From NCBI GenBank assembly GCA_032622095.1, contig CP136069.1:183141122-183205121 (forward strand): DNA of 64,000 nt, given 5' to 3'. This stretch comes from Siphonodentalium dalli (Eukaryota > Mollusca > Scaphopoda > Gadilida > Siphonodentaliidae). The position numbers and the translations under genes are program-made. Below are positions 56,970 to 64,000 of the stretch, piece by piece. The notes under the pieces were generated by a model that was not told where the DNA came from, searched no databases, and saw only the letters and a program-made list of their open reading frames with translations. Position 1 is the stretch's first letter. Every line of letters begins with the position of its first letter.

Positions 56970-57266
56970 CATTTGGAGCTACAGTGGTAAACATACACAT
57001 TTGGCAAGTAGACCAATGTGTTCATACATGTATGTGCCTTAGTTAGAATGCAGAATGCATTGTAAATTGTTCATATACAGACCTATATGTTCTACCTCCA
57101 GTAAGAAACAGGGATATCATTTATTGGTCAGAGAGCTGAACAATACTAGTATATCCTATGTTTACGTCTCAAGCTGTCAACATAGTAATAAGGGAAACCA
57201 CGACAACCATTACGCTGTCTCTTGCCAGGCTGCTTTTTCATGACTTCATTTATGTTGAACAACATT

Positions 57267-57397
57267 GTCATTCATCGGAAAGCTCTCGGGGAGAGCTTTC
57301 CGATGAATGGCAACAAGCCATATTTCCGTCTAAATCCTGAAAAGTTACCCATAATTCTGCTGTGGTTAAGGAGTCGAATACTTAGGGCATTACTGTA
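57267..57397. mobile_element. MITE family P, copy 6 (left part missing)
   Basis: The central hairpin and the complete right arm to GGCATTACTGTA are kept; the left arm is gone beyond TCATTCATCGG. Confidence 0.7.
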
Positions 57398-57762
57398 TAA
57401 GTTTGATGGAGTTTATGAGGCAGCTGACATTTGCTTTCTAACATTTTGACTTAACATCAGTCATCACCGATTGAAGTGACAAACAAGATTCAAACATCCC
57501 GTCATGTTTATATGTTTATCGGTTGTTAATGGTATCTGATCCCAGAACTGTTAAAGATAATATGAAGACAACATGAACAAGGCCGCTTTAAAATACAAGG
57601 CGGCACATTACTAGATCAATAATCACATACAACTATATACCGGTATTTCAAAGACTTATTGTCGCCAGGTATGGATTGTTGGTAGTGCCTTCAGTAGATG
57701 ATACTATACAGTGTAGCTTCTTATCATCACAGAGAAAGGTCTTGCTATGGTTATGAGGTCCT

Positions 57763-58017
57763 TTAACCCTTTGAGTGCCAGGGGCCGATCTCATCGGCCC
57801 TAAACCTACAAAATAAGTCTGTTAAAGACTATAAGAATAAATTATTAAAATTGTAAAAAATTGTGAAAAAAAAATAAAAAATAAAAAAAATTGTTAGGCC
57901 AATGCATTCTCTTATATATGCGAGGCGACCTATGGTCGACTCGCATATATAAGAGAATGCATTGGCACAGGGTATATGGGTTGATACAAAAATCGGACCT
58001 GGCACTCAAAGGGTTAA
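57763..58017. mobile_element. 255-bp TTAA element with internal hairpin
   Basis: TTAACCCTTTGAGTGCCA and its reverse complement bound it. The right part (TGGGTTGATACAAAAATCGG) equals the arm of the element at 3662-3876. The hairpin at 57897-57966 equals those in the element at 50757. It is thus a composite of both. Confidence 0.8.
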
Positions 58018-58335
58018 ATAAGCCAGCTTCCTGCATTACAAATTGATTGTAGACATTATTGAGCATACTCAAGTATTCCTATGATGAACAGAACAGATAC
58101 TTGTAGGAAGGTGCATAGTACCTGTTACAGAATGTTTGGGGTGGGGGTGTCTCATCCAGTGTTTCAGCCAGGATAGAAAAGTTGGTGGCCGCAGAATTGT
58201 TTTTGAAATTTCAACCTATCCAGGGACTTCTGGGGCCTCCTGGAGCCTTGTTCTCAAGTGTTTAATGCTATGGTGAAAGTAATATTTCACACCTGATGAA
58301 TCTTTATCTGTATTGTTTGCAGGGAATGATGATGG

Positions 58336-58552
58336 TACAGTAATGCCTGAAGTATATGACCCTTTAACCACAGCAGAATTATGGGAAATTTTTCAGGATT
58401 TAGTCGGAAATATGGCTTGTTGCCATTCATCGGAATGCTCTCCCCAAGAGCTTTCCGATGAATGGCAGCAAGCTATATTTCCGACTAAATCCTGAAAAAT
58501 TTCCCATAATTCTGATGTGGTTTAAGGGTCGATTATTTAGGACATTACTGTA
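58336..58552. mobile_element. MITE family P, copy 7 (full-length)
   Basis: 217 bp, TACAGTAATGCC to GGACATTACTGTA, both arms intact with scattered mismatches. The flank just upstream, TTTGCAGGGAATGATGATGG, looks like an acceptor site but leads straight into the element. Confidence 0.75.
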
Positions 58553-58693
58553 TGTTAATTATCAATGACTGGGAATGATTATTGCAAGTAAGATATTGAC
58601 TGAGCCAATGATTTTATTAGAAGCTAACTGATAGCATGAGTTTTAAATCTCTGTTAAGGCACAACTGTCAACAGTTAGAATTTATTTGCTGAA

Positions 58694-59065
58694 ATTAAGT
58701 TAGAGTGATGTGGAACATTCCGGTATGGTGATCAAATAGAAATGGAGAATTTTGGAGTAATTTTTACAAATAGTATATCCTAATTAACAACACACACCGT
58801 CATTCTTATATGTGAATTAGATGCATTGACTCTCGATGGTGAAATTGTTTTCATTAGTTTATCGCCGATAGATGCGTCCCGAATCTAGTAGTAAATATTT
58901 ACAATTGAGCATAGTTCTGACGATGTTTTCTATGGATTGGTACACTCGATTTGCTTCAAATTTTCAGCGATGTTAGTAGAATGTTACATTTCCCCAGTTG
59001 TCATAGCACCTGAATACTAACTTATCATTTTCACGCACCCGAACAAGTACATAATATGTCTTTAA
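58694..59065 (+). repeat. dispersed repeat family R1, copy 3
   Basis: Homologous to 13346-13730 from GAACATTCCGGTATGGTGAT to GTCTTTAA. Confidence 0.65.
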
Positions 59066-59558
59066 GGCTTCATCAAAATTGATGTATCAGAGTAGCTGGT
59101 TCTGATCAACTTGTCAAGGGACTTTATTGAAATAATAGCTCTCATTTTACTTTTAATTCTGGCACTAAGCTGCTTGAGCTAGAAGCGAGAGGTCCAAGGA
59201 CGAAAGGACGGCTCTCTGGCTAAAACTGTGGTCTCATCTCCCCAAACTTAGGAAAAATTTTCATCAGCTCGAAATTTCAGATAAATAATAAGCTGAAATT
59301 GTTTTGATAAGTACTTGAATTTTCCAACCATTATTCAATGTAAAATATATCATTTACAATGACAAGAATCAGAATATTTTCTGACTTTCGGTAAAAAGTT
59401 TAGACATGAAAAGATTAGCAGAGGCTCTGTATACTGTTTATCAAATAAAATAATTCAGTTGACATAAGTTGTGGCAATTGTGATTTCAAGTCTGTGAAAA
59501 GTATAAATTATTGAGGATGTAATTGCTCTCTTCATATGATCCATTTTTTTTTTTTCAG

Positions 59559-59665
59559 TTATCAGATGTCCATGTGTATGTCGTTCCTCCAGAATTATGG
59601 CGAGAGAAGTTCAACAACTTACTTGCCTCCAGTATTACAGAGACTGTGTCTATAGGTATAATAAG
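59559..59665 (+). CDS. gene C internal exon (product unrecognised)
   Basis: A long pyrimidine run and CAG precede the exon, and AATAAG|gtgagc closes it. The 107 nt read as 35 codons plus two bases: LSDVHVYVVPPELWREKFNN, then SITETVSIGII and a split Arg. A second frame is open too, but this one has the more protein-like composition. Incoming phase is 0 and outgoing phase is 2. The last 41 nt plus 11 nt of intron form the unit of the array that follows. I do not recognise the protein, and no upstream exon was found. Confidence 0.6.
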
Positions 59666-61769
59666 GTGAGCTATCTGCCTCCAGTATTACAGAGACTGTG
59701 TCTATAGGTATAATAAGGTGAGCTATCTGCCTCCAGTATTACAGAGACTGTGTCTATAGGTATAATAAGGTGAGTTATCTGCCTCCAGTATTACAGAGAC
59801 TGTGTCTATAGGTATAATAAGGTGAGCTATCTGCCTCCAGTATTACAGAGACTGTGTCTATAGGTATAATAAGGTGAGCTATCTGCCTCCAGTATTACAG
59901 AGACAGTGTCTATAGGTATAATAATGTGAGCTATCTGCCTCCAGTATTACAGAGACAGTGTCTATAGGTATAATAAGGTGAGCTATCTGCCTCCAGTATT
60001 ACAGAGACAGTGTCTATAGGTATAATAAGGTGAGCTATCTGCCTCCAGTATTACAGAGACTGTGTCTATAGGTATAATAAGGTGAGCTATCTGCCTCCAG
60101 TATTACAGAGACAGTGTCTATAGGTATAATAAGGTGAGCTATCTGCCTCCAGTATTACAGAGACTGTGTCTATAGGTATAATAAGGTGAGTTATCTATGT
60201 CTCCAGTATTACAGAGACTGTGTCTATAGGTATAATAAGGTGAGCTATCTATGTCTCCAGTATTACAGAGACTGTGTCTATAGGTATAATAAGGTGAGTT
60301 ATCTGCCTCCAGTATTACAGAGACTGTGTCTATAGGTATAATAAGGTGAGCTATCTGCCTCCAGTATTACAGAGACTGTGTCTATAGGTATAATAAGGTG
60401 AGCTATCTGCCTCCAGTATTACAGAGACTGTGTCTATAGGTATAATAAGGTGAGCTATCTGCCTCCAGTATTACAGAGACTGTATATATAGGTATAATAA
60501 GGTGAGCTATCTATGTCTCCAGTATTACAGAGACTGTGTCTATAGGTATAATAAGGTGAGCTATCTGTCTCCAGTATTACATAGACTGTGTCTATAGGTA
60601 TAATAAGGTGAGCTATCTGCCTCCAGTATTACAGAGACTGTGTCTATAGGTATAATAAGGTGAGCTATCTGCCTCCAGTATTACAGAGACTGTGTCTATA
60701 GGTATAATAAGGTGAGCTATCTGTCTCCAGTATTACAGAGACTGTGTCTATAGGTATAATAAGGTGAGCTGCCTCCAGTATTACAGAGACTGTGTCTATA
60801 GGTATAATAAGGTGAGTTATCTGCCTCCAGTATTACAGAGACTGTATCTATAGGTATAATAAGGTGAGCTATCTATGTCTCCAGTATTACAGAGACTGTG
60901 TCTATAGGTATAATAAGGTGAGCTATCTGCCTCCAGTATTACAGAGACTGTCTATAGGTATAATAAGGTGAGTTATCTGCCTCCAGTATTACAGAGACTG
61001 TGTCTATAGGTATAATAAGGTGAGTTATCTGCCTCCAGTATTACAGAGACTGTGTCTATAGGTATAATAAGGTGAGCTATCTATGTCTCCAGTATTACAG
61101 AGACTGTGTCTATAGGTATAATAAGGTGAGCTATCTGCCTCCAGTATTACAGAGACTGTATCTATAGGTATAATAAGGTGAGCTATCTATGTCTCCAGTA
61201 TTACAGAGACTGTGTCTATAGGTATAATAAGGTGAGTTATCTGCCTCCAGTATTACAGAGACTGTGTCTATAGGTATAATAAGGTGAGCTATCTGCCTCC
61301 AGTATTACAGAGACTGTGTCTATAGGTATAATAAGGTGAGCTATCTATGTCTCCAGTATTACAGAGACTGTGTCTATAGGTATAATAAGGTGAGTTATCT
61401 GCCTCCAGTATTACAGAGACTGTGTCTATAGGTATAATAAGGTGAGCTATCTATGTCTCCAGTATTACAGAGACTGTGTCTATAGGTATAATAAGGTGAG
61501 CTATCTGCCTCCAGTATTACAGAGACTGTATCTATAGGTATAATAAGGTGAGCTATCTATGTCTCCAGTATTACAGAGACTGTGTCTATAGGTATAATAA
61601 GGTGAGTTATCTGCCTCCAGTATTAGAGACTGTGTCTATACATGTAGGTATAATAAGGTGAGCTATCTGCCTCCAGTATTACAGAGACTGTGTCTATAGG
61701 TATAATAAGGTGAGTTATCTGCCTCCAGTATTACAGAGACTGTGTCTATAGGTATAATAAGGTGAGCTA
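59625..61769 (+). repeat. 52-bp minisatellite built from an exon end and its splice donor
   Basis: About 41 copies. The unit is the last 41 nt of the exon (GCCTCCAGTATTACAGAGAC to GGTATAATAAG) plus the donor and start of the intron (GTGAGCTATCT). Some units read CTATCTATGTCTCCAG and are 54 bp. Every unit keeps AAG|GTGAG. Reading through the first donor gives AGG TGA, an immediate stop, so only spliced products stay open. Confidence 0.9.
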
Positions 61770-61799
61770 CTGGTATCTGCTGATGCACTAGGGTGGCAT

Positions 61800-62105
61800 T
61801 TAAGCCTGAGTTAAGTGTGCCTGTCATAGCAGGCTGGCATCACCAAATTCCCATTGGGAACCTCGATGATGTAATGTCATGTGTCGTCTGCTAATTTGGG
61901 GATATCGAGAAACTGAACTAAAAAAGAAACAGAATCTATGTGAAGAAGTTTCTATAGAAATTTGATGATAAAGAAACTTTCCAGATAAAATGAGGTCTAA
62001 GCAGAATGAGGTCCCCAGAGGGTGAATTTAGTAATGCTAGCCCGTTATGTCAGATAGTGTAACTAAATTCACCCTCTGGGGACCTCATTCTGCAAACGAC
62101 AGGCA
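61800..62105. repeat. hairpin repeat family H, copy 3
   Basis: A hairpin of GAGGTCCCCAGAGGGTGAAT and its complement lies at 62005-62090, and a half hairpin at 61826-61865. The order is as in the copy at 53630-54060, with the middle shortened. Confidence 0.65.
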
Positions 62106-62109
62106 CACT

Positions 62110-62870
62110 AAACTCAGGCTTGCACTTGGGTGGCATTCCGGTCAAATGTCAATATTCAATTTGTTTTTGAATGTGCAAAAATAGATCTACATGTAACATG
62201 AATACAGTGGAAGGTTTATAAATTATCTAGACTATACTGTTGAAATTGACTGATAATTATTCAAAAGAGACAGTGGATAGGTATCTGTGTATACATGTAT
62301 GCCATGTTCATGATCTATGATAGCATCAATCAAATTTTCATTCATAAATGTTCTACCAGTATAAAACTGTAAATCTCAGAATAGAGGATACCTGGTGATT
62401 TTAATGGATATTGTAAATTATCTCAGGAGTGTCAAAAGCAAATGTTTATTTTCATGAGCAGCTGTCCATGACATTGTCTTGTTAACGAATTAGATAATTT
62501 TTGGTATTCACTGAAATACATTATATTTTTTAGCTCAATGCCGTCTGGAGGGACGGGTTGAAGCTTTTGGGATTTGTTCATTACAGTGTATAGAGATTCT
62601 CTTGGGAATTTGCACAGTGAAATTGAGATGTTTCCTGGTGAATTTTGAACCAGGATCTTTTGTTTCATGGATTGTTCGATGCGGGGATCATATTATGCTG
62701 TTTGTGCGATATATTCTTTCATAATTTGGCCATTAAATGCATTAATTAGTATTTTTTGTTCATCTCAAATCGATGGTCTGGAATAATTTCATAGATTGTT
62801 GACCAGGCATTCTTTTATCTTACTTTGAAAAAGATGACAATATCGCTTATAACTTTTTATAATATTTTTT
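62110..62870. other. no gene supported
   Basis: Possible intron of gene C. A 78-codon minus frame at 62432-62668 (PPDGIELKN region) may be part of a dispersed repeat but has no partner in the window. Confidence 0.3.
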
Positions 62871-62875
62871 CTCAG

Positions 62876-62906
62876 AGTATCATTTATTTCGATAGATAGA
62901 AAATGA
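62876..62906 (+). CDS. possible terminal exon of gene C
   Basis: Acceptor ATATTTTTTCTCAG|AGTATC. Entered in phase 2 from the exon at 59665 it reads R-VSFISIDRK and stops at TGA. AATAAA follows at 62917-62922, which is unusually close to the stop. Phase and signal fit, but the exon is short and unconfirmed. Confidence 0.2.
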
Positions 62907-62929
62907 TCGAGCCACAAATAAACATTCTA

Positions 62930-63790
62930 ATATTGCTGGTCTATGTGGTGCATCCATTTTCTTGTAAAAATTCCCAGCTTATGAGCACTTGGGTTTGTAC
63001 CATTTCAATCTTTCGGACATTCAATTTTTTGACTGCCTTCGTACGCGAATAATGAATGTGCATGGCATTTTATGATTCCATGTATAAATTAATTCTATGA
63101 GAATGAACTGATTGAAGGAAACTCAATCCCATCTCTGAACAAAATATTTTTGGCTGGCATGAACGATATTTTTCTGCTGAATACTCTCATATTCATCACT
63201 GGAGACTTGTACAGGCCAACATAAAAATGAAGCAGTTCAGTGTTTTACAGAAAACAAACTATGAAATCACATGAAATATGAAACAATCCTAACCGGTCAT
63301 CTATCGTTTATTTCACATTCACAATGACACATAGCTGTAGCCACAATATTTATCTGCCAGATGTAAACATGATTTGATTTGATATAAATTAATTAAAATT
63401 TACATATATGAAATTGCATTGCTACAAGTAAATGAAACCCTTGGCTGACAACGTCATTGTCTATGTCATGTTAAATAACCCACAGCACAATGTCAAATAT
63501 CAGACAGCACGTGCCTTCTTAGTACATCGTAATTTGATATACGACAATATCAAAGGTCGATAAACACATGCAAGTTTCTGTGAACTTCAGTCAATATGGA
63601 ATTCATGATAGTATACTTTTGTTTTGATACCACGACATTCTGCATGGCGTAGAATGTGACATTTACTCAGAAACTCCAGAATGTACATGGAAAACTGACT
63701 ATGTGTGATTGTTGACATGGATGAGGCTTTATACCATATCGTTGGATGTTTATACCTGAGTTACATTGTATAATGGTGATTGCGAGTTAT
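62930..63790. other. no gene seen
   Basis: AT-rich sequence with no recognised repeat or coding frame. Confidence 0.35.
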
Positions 63791-63974
63791 ATAGAGAATA
63801 ATCAATTGGTTCTGAGAATTACGTTAAATAATTCTCGAGAGGCAAGAGACGTTGGTAAAGAACGAGTAACGTGCATGTAATGCGCATGTAATGCGCATGG
63901 AGTTTCTTACCTAAACGTCTCTCGCCTCGAGTGAATTATTTAACGTAATTCTCGGAACTAATTGATTACTCTAT
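63791..63974. repeat. 184-bp imperfect palindrome
   Basis: Arms of about 70 bp (ATCAATTGGTTCTGAGAATT, ACGTTAAATAATTC, GAGACGTT) are mirrored to AACTAATTGATTACTCTAT. The loop holds GCATGTAATGCGCATGTAATG-like short repeats. Confidence 0.7.
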
Positions 63975-64000
63975 TTATTACACTTCTGCATAAATTTGGT

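Noticed and set aside
55986-57046. Open frames of 308, 217 and 137 codons as repetitive membrane proteins
   Set aside because: They are three readings of the 18-bp minisatellite; none has non-repeat coding sequence around it.
59625-61769. CRISPR array
   Set aside because: Units are contiguous and nearly identical with no variable spacers, and the genome is animal.

Overview
The window looks like nuclear DNA of a marine invertebrate animal, possibly a mollusc or another lophotrochozoan. It is AT-rich, has spliced exons with GT-AG introns of many kilobases, no operons, and very dense small DNA transposons, foldback palindromes and minisatellites. There is a 100-N assembly gap at 41300-41399. 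The species call is inference; no rRNA, tRNA or mitochondrial gene is present to anchor it. Almost none of the long open frames are genes. The real coding signal lies in short exons, which I found by matching acceptor, open frame, donor and codon phase.

Host genes. Gene A (minus strand, 8799 down to 6935) has a likely first coding exon and a second exon in compatible phase; its product is unrecognised. Gene B (minus strand, 38622 down to 15428, perhaps from 52514) has at least five exons whose phases chain perfectly (1>2, 2>0, 0>1, 1>1, 1>stop). It encodes a polar, probably disordered linker followed by a C-terminal Smr-like domain, the small MutS-related nuclease-type fold. Gene C (plus strand) is represented by one clear 107-nt exon at 59559-59665. 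The 3' end and splice donor of this exon have been amplified into an array of about 41 copies of a 52-bp unit (59625-61769).

Mobile DNA by region. 0.5-6.5 kb: a small inverted-repeat element, two elements with TTAA ends (piggyBac-like) and a 310-bp element with a 9-bp target duplication. 8.9-15.0 kb: a 6.1-kb element with 23-bp inverted ends and a TA target, whose empty target sequence survives in inverted orientation at 6702-6771. 15.9-18.3 kb: a degenerate satellite, a SINE-like unit and a 140-bp palindrome. 21.5-22.7 kb: a hAT-type element with 22-bp ends and a perfect 8-bp duplication. 23.8-28.4 kb: inverted copies of one segment flanking a frame-shifted coding relic. 28.6-33.3 kb: three inverted-repeat elements, one a textbook MULE-type element with a 9-bp duplication. 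34.9-38.1 kb: a BED finger fragment, a LINE 3' tail and a hAT transposase relic. 39.7-40.9 kb: another hAT-type element carrying a run of 64 G. 41.4-43.7 kb: two nearly identical 0.88-kb copies beside the gap. 49.4-58.6 kb: seven copies of one palindromic TA-target element, plus hairpin families and an 18-bp minisatellite.

The main result is the combination of (i) a multi-exon Smr-domain gene whose introns hold most of the transposons, (ii) an array of duplicated splice donors in which each unit is itself a GT-AG bounded 33-nt in-frame cassette, and (iii) several transposons defined to the base by target-site duplications.
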